Below are positions 4,593 to 12,249 of a stretch of 20,977 nucleotides of DNA, piece after piece (position 1 is the stretch's first letter; each line of letters opens with the position of its first letter). A model generated the notes under the pieces. The model made no database searches, was not told where the DNA came from, and saw nothing but the letters and a program-made list of their open reading frames with translations. The translations under genes were made by a program, and so were the position numbers. Source of the DNA: Bacteroidota bacterium (GTDB taxonomy: Bacteria > Bacteroidota > Bacteroidia > Flavobacteriales_D > Crocinitomicaceae); contig VGMK01000013.1 of assembly GCA_016866375.1 (NCBI GenBank), forward strand, positions 1 through 20,977, written 5' to 3'.

Positions 4593-4985
4593 ATGAAAAA
4601 ATTAGTAATTATCTTCTTGTTTGGTTTGTTTACCTTTTCTCTGTCAGCGCAACGCCTTATGAATGGCTCTCGAAGTACCGTTGGATATATAGAAAATGGC
4701 CGTGTGATGAACAGTTCGCGAAGTACCATTGGATACATTGACGGAGAACGCATAATGAACAGTTCGCGAAGTACTATTGGATATTTTGACGGAGAACGCG
4801 TAATGAACAGCTCCAGAAGCACTATCGGATACATAGACGGCGAACGTGTGATGAACAGTTCACGAAGCACGATTGGTTATGTGGACGGAGAGCGGGTAAT
4901 GAATGGATCCAGAAGCACCATCGGTTACACTGACGGAATTCGCCGAAGTGAGGCCGCACTGTTTTTCTTCTTTTTCTTTTATTAG
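4593..4985 (+). CDS. Secreted tandem-repeat protein, 5-fold beta-flower family
   Basis: A 130-residue exported protein. Residues 1-20 are a signal peptide ending at about SLSAQ. Residues 21-116 are six tandem 16-residue repeats with consensus RVMNSSRSTIGYIDGE, and the tail is RRSEAALFFFFFFY. Repeats of the type NSSxSTIGYI-DG with an AA-aromatic tail are what I recall of proteins annotated '5-fold beta-flower protein' in Bacteroidota; the biochemical role is unknown. The repeats differ mostly by synonymous changes, arguing that the peptide is under selection. The ATG at 4593 is followed directly by a lysine-rich n-region (MKK). It is a single gene, convergent with engB 61 bp away, with no clear terminator between them. 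Confidence 0.8.
   Translation: MKKLVIIFLFGLFTFSLSAQRLMNGSRSTVGYIENGRVMNSSRSTIGYIDGERIMNSSRSTIGYFDGERVMNSSRSTIGYIDGERVMNSSRSTIGYVDGERVMNGSRSTIGYTDGIRRSEAALFFFFFFY
4653..4940 (+). repeat. 48-bp coding tandem repeat, six copies
   Basis: Six consecutive 48-bp units encode the 16-residue repeats of the beta-flower protein. The Arg of SRST is coded CGA, CGA, CGA, AGA, CGA, AGA, and neighbouring Ser/Thr/Ile codons also vary, so the copies are old and protein-constrained rather than freshly amplified. Confidence 0.9.
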
Positions 4986-5046
4986 TAAACGGCAACTGAA
5001 AGAAATATTCCCAATAGTAACAATGGTTGGCGAATAATTCATTTAC

Positions 5047-5637
5047 CTATTTAATTATGGTGTTGATATATTTCAATAGCGCTTCTTTTCCTGATGTCGA
5101 CTCACTCGAAGTCGTGAATACAGGGGGCATCTCTTCCCAATAATTGAGCATTTTCTTTTTGTATAGAGCTACATTTTTCTGAAGCGAAGTGCTGGATAAT
5201 TTATCAATTTTGGTGAAGACCATTGAAAAGGGCAACTGCTTTTCCCCGCACCAAATCATGAAATCCAAGTCTATTTTTTGAGGCTCCAGGCGCGCATCCA
5301 AGAGAACAAAAGTATTTTGTAACGTTGGTCGCTGTGTTAAAAATTCTGCAATAAATTTTTCCCATTTGGAACGAGTTGACCTTGCCGATTTGGCATAACC
5401 ATAACCTGGTAAGTCCACAAGATACCATTGATTATTGATTAAAAAATGGTTAATAAGTTGGGTTTTTCCGGGAGTTCCTGAAGTTTTCGCTAAGTTTTTC
5501 TTTCCGGTTAACATGTTGATTAATGAAGATTTACCCACATTACTTCTTCCAATAAAGGCAAATTCAGGTAATCCGTCTGCTGGGCATTTTGAAACCTCCT
5601 TATTTGAAACAATAAATTCTGATGTTTTAATGTTCAC
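5047..5637 (-). CDS. engB: Ribosome biogenesis GTP-binding protein EngB/YsxC
   Basis: A 196-residue TrmE-Era-EngA-EngB-Septin GTPase required for large-subunit assembly in other bacteria. Motifs: G1 GRSNVGKSS (30-38), a switch I Thr within KTSGTPGKTQ, G3 DLPG (75-78) followed by YGYAKS, G4 TKID (142-145), and a G5-like TTSSES near 177. The start is GTG at 5637; MNIKTSEFIVSN matches the usual EngB N-terminus (MxIxxAEFxxS), so the GTG is convincing. A TAACTTTG box ends only 4 nt upstream, suggesting a leaderless mRNA. Divergent from the MerR gene. Confidence 0.96.
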   Translation of the reverse strand: MNIKTSEFIVSNKEVSKCPADGLPEFAFIGRSNVGKSSLINMLTGKKNLAKTSGTPGKTQLINHFLINNQWYLVDLPGYGYAKSARSTRSKWEKFIAEFLTQRPTLQNTFVLLDARLEPQKIDLDFMIWCGEKQLPFSMVFTKIDKLSSTSLQKNVALYKKKMLNYWEEMPPVFTTSSESTSGKEALLKYINTIIK

Positions 5638-5641
5638 AAGA

Positions 5642-5649
5642 CAAAGTTA
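5642..5649 (-). promoter_or_regulatory. -7 box for engB, leaderless spacing
   Basis: TAACTTTG (5649-5642, minus strand) matches TAnnTTTG, with 4 nt to the GTG start. A TTG lies 25 nt further upstream, slightly longer than the usual 17-23 spacing. Confidence 0.5.
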
Positions 5650-5709
5650 AGCCTTAAAGTGCTATAGTTGCGAACAAAAAATTTTCTTGTGTGTTAATAA
5701 AGGGGTAAC

Positions 5710-6579
5710 ATGGCTGATTATAAAATACGAGACGTTGAAATACTAACGGGAATCAAAGCGCACACCTTACGTATATGGGAAAAACGCTACGGTTTGTTGG
5801 TTCCAGACCGAACAGATACTCAGATACGCACATACAGCGACGAAGAATTAAGTTTCCTGCTCAACATCAGCTTACTAAATAAGCATGGAATCAAAATTTC
5901 CAAAATAGCTGCACTGTCCAAAAACGATATTGCTGAAAAGGTTTGGGATTTACACAGTGTCAGTGTACTTGATACAAGTGGTGAACAATTTGTTTTAGCA
6001 TTGATCGAGATGGATGAGAGGATGTTTACACATACTCTCCAGGCGCTAATAGATGAAATTGGTTTAGAAAAAGCTTTCACAAACCATTTGGTTCCATTTA
6101 TGGAACGCATTGGTGTTATGTTTTTAGTTGGAAGTATTAATCCAGCTCAAGAGCATTTTATGTCAAATGTTATTCGCCAAAAAGTAATCACGGAAATAGA
6201 TAACTTGCCTATTCCAGTGGTAGATGACCAACCCATTCTTTTATTTTTGCCTGAGCACGAGTGGCATGAACTAGGTCTTCTCTTCTATCAATATTTACTC
6301 CGCAAAAACGGATTTAGCACATTTTACTTAGGTCAAAGCCTGCCATATGATTCCTTAATCCAATCGATAAAATTACTTAATCCCCGCGCAGTCATATCAT
6401 CTTGGCTGACCGCAGTCGAAGAAGCTTTCATTCTCAATTATTTTGAAAAACTTCAAAAAGATGCACCAGATGTTCTTATTTGCGCTGGAGGTGCTCAAAT
6501 GAAAACTCATTTGGATAAATTACCTAGAGGCATTAAACCCATTGAAAAAGCCATTGAGGTTCTGCATTTAGTGAATTAG
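5710..6579 (+). CDS. MerR family regulator with cobalamin-binding-like domain (CarH/LitR-like)
   Basis: A 289-residue transcription factor. Residues 4-70 are a MerR winged helix (YKIRDVEILTGIKAHTLRIWEKRYGLL...RTYSDEE). Residues 90-165 resemble the helical bundle that caps B12, and 172-289 a Rossmann B12-binding domain. In CarH the bundle motif is W-x9-EH; here it is Phe138-x9-Glu148-His149. The cobalt-ligand motif (D/E)xHxxG is kept as Glu184-Trp-His186-Glu-Leu-Gly189. CarH/LitR proteins sense light through adenosylcobalamin and often control carotenoid genes; no such genes are in this window, so its target is unknown. It starts at ATG 5710, and the stop overlaps the leuS stop (shared TTAG). 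Only a weak promoter-like TATAGTTG (5663-5670) was seen upstream, and no B12 riboswitch was recognised. Confidence 0.9.
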   Translation: MADYKIRDVEILTGIKAHTLRIWEKRYGLLVPDRTDTQIRTYSDEELSFLLNISLLNKHGIKISKIAALSKNDIAEKVWDLHSVSVLDTSGEQFVLALIEMDERMFTHTLQALIDEIGLEKAFTNHLVPFMERIGVMFLVGSINPAQEHFMSNVIRQKVITEIDNLPIPVVDDQPILLFLPEHEWHELGLLFYQYLLRKNGFSTFYLGQSLPYDSLIQSIKLLNPRAVISSWLTAVEEAFILNYFEKLQKDAPDVLICAGGAQMKTHLDKLPRGIKPIEKAIEVLHLVN

Positions 6580-9398
6580 AAAACGATATTAATAATTTTT
6601 CCAGGAACAACGATAACATTTTTAGGAATGTTCCCTTCAAGCCACTTGACCGTGTCTTTGTTTTCCAGTGCTTCCTTTTGAATTTCCTCTTTAGATAAAT
6701 CCAGGGGTAAATTCAATTTAAATCTCATTCTACCATTAAACGACACAGGGTAGAAAAAAGACGATTCAACCAAGTATTTTTGATCGAATAACGGATAAGA
6801 TGCTCGTATTAAAGACCCTTTATCATTTCCGAGCTTTTCCCAAATTTCCTCGGTAATGTGAGGGGCATATGGGGCCATCAAAATTGTCAATTGTTCCAAA
6901 ACGTGTCGACTGTTACATTTCTGGTCTGACAATTCATTCACGCAAATCATAAAACTCGAAACCCCCGTATTAAAGGAAAAACGGTCTAAATCATCCCGCA
7001 ACTTTTTAATTGTTTTATGCAATGTCCTCATCGCTTCTTTACTTGGTTCTGCCTCAGTAACTTCAAAGGCGCCGGTGATGTGAAACAAACGCCAAAATTT
7101 CTTCAAAAAGCTATGAACTCCTGTAATTCCGTTGGTATCCCATGGCTTGGTTTGTTCCAAGGGCCCCAAGAACATCTCATACATTCGCAGTGTATCTGCC
7201 CCAAATTTATCAATGAGCTCGTCAGGAGTTTGTACATTGTATTTTGATTTTGACATTTTTTCAATTTCAAAGCCACAGATATATGAGCCGTCGGCTTCGC
7301 AAATAAATTGAGCGTCCGAATATTCTGGCCTCCATCTGCGGAATGCTTTTATATCCAACTTATCATTATCAACCATAGAAATATCGACGTGTATGGGCAC
7401 ACAGTTATACTTCTCTTTTAAAGAATGAGAGACAAATTTATTTTCCCCAATGATTAAATATACGAAGCTACTTCGGCCCAAAATCATTCCCTGGTTAATC
7501 ATTTTCTTGAAGGGTTCGTCAAATGGAATATGCCCACGATCAAAAAGAAACATGCTCCAAAATCGAGCATAGAGCAGGTGTCCGGTGGCATGTTCCGATC
7601 CTCCAATATACAGATCCACATTTTGCCAATATTCTGCTTTACCTTTACCTACAAATTCTCTTGAATTTTGAGCATCCATATAGCGTAAAAAATACCAAGA
7701 ACTTCCTGCCCACCCCGGCATTGTAGAGAGTTCGTATTCACAGTTGTTCTTATGTTTCCAATTCTTAGCGCGAGCTAATGGCGGTTCACCGTCCTCCGTG
7801 GGTAAATATTTATCCACTTCCGGTAAATTCAATGGTAAATCTTTCTCGCTTAGCGCAAATGGTATTTCATTTTCATAAAAAATTGGGATGGGTTCCCCCC
7901 AATATCGTTGACGTCCGAAAACAGCATCACGCAAACGATAGTTTACTCGGCTCTTGCCAAAATTTTTATACGAAATTTCAGAAATTGCTTTTGATATAGC
8001 CTCTTTGACAGATAATCCATTTAAAAAATCGGAATTTGTGAGCCTGCCTTCTTTCTCTGTCCAAGCCTCTTTTTCTATATTATGTTCTTTGTCAATAGGG
8101 ATAATAACCTGCTTGAACTGAATTTCAAAATATTTAGCAAATTTATAATCTCTTTCATCGTGGGCAGGGACTGCCATTACAGCACCTGTACCATAACCCA
8201 CAAGGACGTAATCTCCAACCCAAATGGGTATGAGTTCCTCGGTAAAAGGGTGGTAAACATACGCTCCTGTAAAAACACCACTTATGGTATTTACATCTGC
8301 TTGTCGTTCTCTTTCACTTCGATTTTTAGATTTTGCAACATAAGATGTCACTTGCTCTAATTGCGAAGGAGCAGTAATTTTAAAAACCAAATCGTGTTCA
8401 GGGGCAAGGGTGACAAAAGCGACGCCAAAAATTGTATCTGGCCGTGTGGTAAAAACTTCGATATAATCCACCGATGAGCCTTTTGATTTTCCACCCTTCG
8501 AAGCATCTAGCGGGAAGAAAATTGAACACCCTTCGCTTCGCCCAATCCAATTCCGTTGCGTTTCTTTAATACTTTCAGACCAATCAATTAACTCAAGCCC
8601 ATCCAACAGACGTTGCGCATAAGCCGTTATGCGCAAGCTCCATTGTTTCATCAATTTACGTTCTACAGGATGTCCTCCTCGTTCGGAGACGCCGTTTACT
8701 ACCTCATCGTTGGCAAGCACAGTACCCAATGCTGAACACCAGTTTACAAAGGATTCTCCAAGATAAGCCAAACGAAAATTCATCAGTATCTCCAATTGCT
8801 TTTTTTGATCCAAACTTTTCCACTGATTTGCAGTGAAAGGAGCCACATTTTTTTCAATATCACCTGTGAGTATTTCCAAATTTACACCTTGCGAACCGTG
8901 TTGTTCGAAAATTTCTATTAAGGACTGAATATCTTCAGCTTTATTTGACATAGGATTATACCATGAATTAAATAGCTGAATGAAAATCCATTGTGTCCAT
9001 TTATAGTATTCCTTAGAGGAAGTTCGAACCTCGCGCGTCCAATCATAACAAAAACCAATTTTATCGAGCTGATCCCTGTAACGTGAAATATTTTGCTCAG
9101 TTGTCCTTGCAGGGTGTTGCCCGGTTTGAATAGCATATTGCTCTGCGGGCAAACCAAAGGAGTCGTAACCCATTGGGTGTAAAACGTTATATCCTTCGAG
9201 TTTCTTATACCTGGAAAATATGTCTGATGCGATATATCCGAGTGGGTGACCGACGTGCAAACCTGCACCAGAGGGATAGGGAAACATATCTAAGACATAA
9301 AACTTTGATTTTGAAGTGTCTTCGGTAACCTTATACGTCTCATTTTGAGTCCAAAACTCTCGCCATTTCGCTTCGATATATTTAAACTCATATTCCAT
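6576..9398 (-). CDS. leuS: Leucyl-tRNA synthetase
   Basis: A 940-residue class I aminoacyl-tRNA synthetase charging tRNA-Leu. The HIGH motif appears as HVGH (48-51) in PYPSGAGLHVGHPLGY, and the second signature KMSKS is at 714-718. The editing (CP1) domain includes the threonine-rich TTRPDTIFG and GTGAVMAVPAHDERD. The zinc-type/CP insert region before KMSKS is long (FVYLIIGENKFVSH through FICEADG), as I recall for Bacteroidota LeuRS. The length is normal for the phylum, and the ATG at 9398 gives the expected MEYEFKYIEAKW start. A TATCTTTG box lies 16 nt upstream, just beyond the stop codon of the GT9 gene, so leuS probably has its own promoter. Convergent with the MerR gene with a 4-bp overlap. 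Confidence 0.98.
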   Translation of the reverse strand: MEYEFKYIEAKWREFWTQNETYKVTEDTSKSKFYVLDMFPYPSGAGLHVGHPLGYIASDIFSRYKKLEGYNVLHPMGYDSFGLPAEQYAIQTGQHPARTTEQNISRYRDQLDKIGFCYDWTREVRTSSKEYYKWTQWIFIQLFNSWYNPMSNKAEDIQSLIEIFEQHGSQGVNLEILTGDIEKNVAPFTANQWKSLDQKKQLEILMNFRLAYLGESFVNWCSALGTVLANDEVVNGVSERGGHPVERKLMKQWSLRITAYAQRLLDGLELIDWSESIKETQRNWIGRSEGCSIFFPLDASKGGKSKGSSVDYIEVFTTRPDTIFGVAFVTLAPEHDLVFKITAPSQLEQVTSYVAKSKNRSERERQADVNTISGVFTGAYVYHPFTEELIPIWVGDYVLVGYGTGAVMAVPAHDERDYKFAKYFEIQFKQVIIPIDKEHNIEKEAWTEKEGRLTNSDFLNGLSVKEAISKAISEISYKNFGKSRVNYRLRDAVFGRQRYWGEPIPIFYENEIPFALSEKDLPLNLPEVDKYLPTEDGEPPLARAKNWKHKNNCEYELSTMPGWAGSSWYFLRYMDAQNSREFVGKGKAEYWQNVDLYIGGSEHATGHLLYARFWSMFLFDRGHIPFDEPFKKMINQGMILGRSSFVYLIIGENKFVSHSLKEKYNCVPIHVDISMVDNDKLDIKAFRRWRPEYSDAQFICEADGSYICGFEIEKMSKSKYNVQTPDELIDKFGADTLRMYEMFLGPLEQTKPWDTNGITGVHSFLKKFWRLFHITGAFEVTEAEPSKEAMRTLHKTIKKLRDDLDRFSFNTGVSSFMICVNELSDQKCNSRHVLEQLTILMAPYAPHITEEIWEKLGNDKGSLIRASYPLFDQKYLVESSFFYPVSFNGRMRFKLNLPLDLSKEEIQKEALENKDTVKWLEGNIPKNVIVVPGKIINIVF

Positions 9399-9414
9399 TC
9401 ACCCCAATTTAAAA

Positions 9415-9422
9415 CAAAGATA
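9415..9422 (-). promoter_or_regulatory. Candidate -7 box for leuS
   Basis: TATCTTTG (9422-9415, minus strand) lies between the GT9 stop codon and the leuS start, giving a leader of about 12 nt. No TTG at normal -33 spacing was found in the end of the GT9 gene. Confidence 0.45.
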
Positions 9423-9423
9423 A

Positions 9424-10437
9424 TTATTCGAGTGAAAGATTCCCTTTCACACTATCATCTAGAAGTACTTGCAACACTTGAGCAACCGAAATTTTTTCAA
9501 TACACATACATTTCTTTTTCTTCGTACATGCCTGACAATTCACATCATATGTCAGCCAAGTGGTCTTTTTTCCCAGCGCGTGCCATCTTCCTGGGTGCAT
9601 TGGCCTCTGGGACGAAAAAAGCCCAACGGCTTTTCTATTGCATAAACCAGCTATGTGATAGGGTCCTGTAGAACATGCAACTAACCCACGCACTTGTGAG
9701 ATTAGAAATATCAATTCCCCAAGTGAAAGCAGCCCTGTTGCGTTGATCACTAAAGAATGATTGGGAATGAAGTGTCGGAATAAGTTTCCCTCATCATTTG
9801 TTCCAGTAAAAATCACAGGTATTTCCAGCTTTATCAATTCATTACACAACTCAAGGTATGAATTGATTGGCCATTCCTTTGCACTTCCCTTTGATTTTGG
9901 GTGTAAAATAACGGTTTTCGATAAGTCAATATTGTTAAATAATGGGGGTAGTTCCTGCTTATTTGGGTGAAAGTTCTCCGCAAGTTGTTGCACCTCTGAC
10001 ATGGGAGGAATTTGTGTTAATCCGAGAGGTTTGAGAAGGTGAAAATTAAGCTGTGCCTCGTGTAAATCGGATCTTTTTCTTGTAAAACCCATGCGTTTGT
10101 TGCATGTCAGCAAATGAAATGCGCGATGAGAGGTGCCAATACGCAAGGGAATTCTTGCTTTTTTTGCGAGTGAGGCAATTTCTCTGGATGGAAAAACATG
10201 TAAAATAGCATCGGCCTTTATTGCCTCAAGTCGCTGTGTCAACGGTAAATCTATAAGATCTTCAAGTGCTAAAAATTCATCAATTTTATTAAATATCGAA
10301 ACAAGTTGACGGGTATACTCTTTTCCTAAAAAAACTAATGTTGCCCCTGGAAATTTATCTTTGATCCAAGCACACATTGGCAAGGTTAACGACACGTCAC
10401 CAATACTATCTGCCCTCGAAACAATTATTCTATCCAT
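9424..10437 (-). CDS. Glycosyltransferase family 9 (heptosyltransferase-like)
   Basis: 337 residues from the ATG at 10437; an upstream extension is open but adds a non-family N-terminus. It is a GT-B fold enzyme of the ADP-heptose:LPS heptosyltransferase family, expected at the cytoplasmic face of the inner membrane, building lipopolysaccharide core. Visible: IIVSRADSIGDVSLTLPM at the N-terminus, ILHVFPSREIASLAKKARI, the donor-site segment VILHPKSKGSAKEWPINSYL, and ACSTGPYHIAGL. Near the C-terminus is a Cys cluster, CQACTKKKKCMC (CxxC-x5-CxC), perhaps metal binding. The start overlaps the GT2 stop by 8 bp (ATGGATAG), so translation is coupled. The sugar specificity is not determined. Confidence 0.9.
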   Translation of the reverse strand: MDRIIVSRADSIGDVSLTLPMCAWIKDKFPGATLVFLGKEYTRQLVSIFNKIDEFLALEDLIDLPLTQRLEAIKADAILHVFPSREIASLAKKARIPLRIGTSHRAFHLLTCNKRMGFTRKRSDLHEAQLNFHLLKPLGLTQIPPMSEVQQLAENFHPNKQELPPLFNNIDLSKTVILHPKSKGSAKEWPINSYLELCNELIKLEIPVIFTGTNDEGNLFRHFIPNHSLVINATGLLSLGELIFLISQVRGLVACSTGPYHIAGLCNRKAVGLFSSQRPMHPGRWHALGKKTTWLTYDVNCQACTKKKKCMCIEKISVAQVLQVLLDDSVKGNLSLE

Positions 10438-11197
10438 TTTTTTTAGTTGTGAGTCTTTGTAACTCTTTGTATTTAAGAGCATTAGACTTTGCACTTATCC
10501 AAGCAATTTGAAATCCTTCTTTTCCATCCAAAAAACCCATTTTAATAAAATACATGGAGAAAAAGCGCCCGATTGCTGCAACATACGGACTAACTATTGT
10601 GGTTTTCCTTCCTTGCGATGCATATTTTTTTGCTGTCAATATGGAATACTTATCAGCACGTTGGCGATGTTGAGATGTAGTCGAATAGGAATAATGCAGT
10701 AATCTCCCCTTTAAGGCAACTACTTCGATATGCTGGGGAAGTTCTAGTTCTTCGTGAACGATGGCGTCGTTCCACTTCACGAGATTTTTTGGAAATAAAC
10801 GGACCTTCCAATCAGGACTCCACCCTGAAAAACGAATCCATTTCCCGCAGTAATTTGTTAATCTATTGACAGAATAGACCGCCTCTAGGCCTTGCTCTTT
10901 TAGGTGCTTTATCTCTGTAATGAGTTCCCCGTCGAGGCACTCATCCGCATCTAATGACAGAATATATTGATGGGTGGCGAATTCATTTCCTTCGTTTTTA
11001 GTGGCCGAAAATCCTTTCCAATCGGTAGATATAAACTTAATATTAAAGGATTTGCAAATTTCAGATGTTCTGTCTGTCGAATGTGAGTCCATAACTATGA
11101 CTTCATCAGCAACTTGCAGTACGGATTGAAGGCACCTTGCAATATGTTGTTCTTCGTTGAGTGTAATAATAACTGCTGAAATTTTTGTGGTCGGCAT
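10430..11197 (-). CDS. Glycosyltransferase family 2 (WaaE/KdtX-like)
   Basis: 255 residues from ATG 11197 (MPTTKISAVIITLNEE). A longer open frame upstream is rejected because it reads through the DUF4837 gene. GT-A features: AVIITLNEEQHIARCLQSV, ADEVIVMDSHSTDRTSEI, a TDWKGFSATKNEG segment, and SLDADECL carrying the DxD-type metal site. The GFSATKN/LDADE spacing resembles WaaE/KdtX (LPS inner-core glucosyltransferases). The C-terminal part has a basic, aromatic stretch, GRFFSMYFIKMGFLDGKEGF, also seen in that family. The start overlaps the DUF4837 stop (TAATG) and the end overlaps GT9. Acceptor and sugar are unproven. Confidence 0.9.
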   Translation of the reverse strand: MPTTKISAVIITLNEEQHIARCLQSVLQVADEVIVMDSHSTDRTSEICKSFNIKFISTDWKGFSATKNEGNEFATHQYILSLDADECLDGELITEIKHLKEQGLEAVYSVNRLTNYCGKWIRFSGWSPDWKVRLFPKNLVKWNDAIVHEELELPQHIEVVALKGRLLHYSYSTTSQHRQRADKYSILTAKKYASQGRKTTIVSPYVAAIGRFFSMYFIKMGFLDGKEGFQIAWISAKSNALKYKELQRLTTKKNG

Positions 11198-12249
11198 TAT
11201 ACAATTTTGACACTTTTCCAAACGGCTTGAATTTCCCGAAGAGGTTGAATCCAGCTCGTAACGGGTGAAGCATCGACATATCCGCTGATGCAAATTACTT
11301 TCTTATTTCCAGGATGAACAAAATGGAACGCCCAGAAAGCACCTCCATTTTTAGGTATTGTAGATCCGAGAAATTGAAACATACCGCGCATTTCAAATCC
11401 TTTAATCGAGTTGTCTTCATTTGTTGAGGAAGTCATTTCGGGGTAAACTATTTTCACATATTGGGTTCCCATGTACTCCCCCTCATTTTCATGAGGCACA
11501 TTGTAATATAACATGGTATCTCGCGCACGCAATAAATTCTCTAAGCTTAATTGACCAGGCTCTTTATAATCGTAGTGATATATCATGACGCCTGTTTGAA
11601 TAATTCCAGCTTCTTGTTTCCCAATATTTGTGAACTCTATAGGCCGTGACTTAATTGGAAACTCTATTCGAAAGAAATTTTTATTTGAAGTAACTATACG
11701 AGATTCCTCGGGCAATTGAATGTCAATACCAAAGGTTTTTTTAATCTTTCCTTGTACATAATCATTTTGTTCTTTCCTAAATATTTTTATGGTTCGTTTC
11801 CATTCACGTTCCTCATAGTAATCATGGGCTTGATTAATAGTTTTACTTTTGAGTAATTGAATTAGTTGGTTTTTATCACGTGCATTGATTTTCATAATGG
11901 ATTGGTTGTCCGCCCAAACGTCTGTAATGAAATTTAGCTCTGCTTGAGGTTTGTTTAATTCAGGTGACACATTTATAAAAAGTATATTTCTATGCCTTTT
12001 AATTCCACCCCGGAAAGTAGAAGGAATTCGATGAACCAACTTAAAAGTCTTTACGGTCGGAAAGTAGGGCTTTATGACCTTCGTTAAAGCTGATTCTAAT
12101 GCTTCTCTAACCTTTGGAGTGTTCCAAACATCATCTTCAGCAACAATTAATAATTCGCCAATTTCTCCTGTTACTTGTATTCCCTCGTATTCGTATGAGC
12201 CGCACGACATAGTTATGAAAAAAAGTGAGAAAAATAACACAAACCTCAT
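11197..12249 (-). CDS. DUF4837 family lipoprotein
   Basis: A 350-residue protein of unknown function. It begins with a lipoprotein signal, MRFVLFFSLFFITMSCGSYE, with lipobox Cys16, so it is probably anchored in an envelope membrane. The body (GEIGELLIVAEDDVW, LVHRIPSTFRGGIKRHRNI, WADNQSIMKINARD, GGAFWAFHFVHPGN) matches my memory of DUF4837, a Bacteroidota-restricted family. It lies between an MltD-like enzyme and glycosyltransferases, with ATGA overlap upstream and TAATG downstream, so it is translated with them. The context suggests an envelope role, but nothing in the sequence identifies an activity. Confidence 0.88.
   Translation of the reverse strand: MRFVLFFSLFFITMSCGSYEYEGIQVTGEIGELLIVAEDDVWNTPKVREALESALTKVIKPYFPTVKTFKLVHRIPSTFRGGIKRHRNILFINVSPELNKPQAELNFITDVWADNQSIMKINARDKNQLIQLLKSKTINQAHDYYEEREWKRTIKIFRKEQNDYVQGKIKKTFGIDIQLPEESRIVTSNKNFFRIEFPIKSRPIEFTNIGKQEAGIIQTGVMIYHYDYKEPGQLSLENLLRARDTMLYYNVPHENEGEYMGTQYVKIVYPEMTSSTNEDNSIKGFEMRGMFQFLGSTIPKNGGAFWAFHFVHPGNKKVICISGYVDASPVTSWIQPLREIQAVWKSVKIV

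Noticed and set aside
4583..4870. Long minus-strand open frame with repeated ELFITRSPSMYPIV-like peptides
   Set aside because: It is the antisense shadow of the 48-bp tandem repeats; the plus-strand frame has a signal peptide, a known-family repeat and synonymous divergence.
4653..4940. CRISPR-like array
   Set aside because: The units are contiguous 48-bp coding repeats without unique spacers and stay in one reading frame.
4986..5046. Terminator between the beta-flower gene and engB
   Set aside because: Only a weak CCAA/TTGG pairing was seen, without a T-run.
5638..5709. Cobalamin riboswitch upstream of the MerR-B12 gene
   Set aside because: The gap is only 72 bp and shows no B12-box-like sequence or extended structure.
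10438..10494. Longer start for the GT9 gene at 10494
   Set aside because: The added residues do not fit the GT9 N-terminus, and ATG 10437 gives the usual MDRIIVSRADSIGD start with a coupled overlap.
11198..11293. Longer start for the GT2 gene at 11293
   Set aside because: It would lie inside the DUF4837 gene, and the TAATG junction at 11197 yields the canonical GT2 start.
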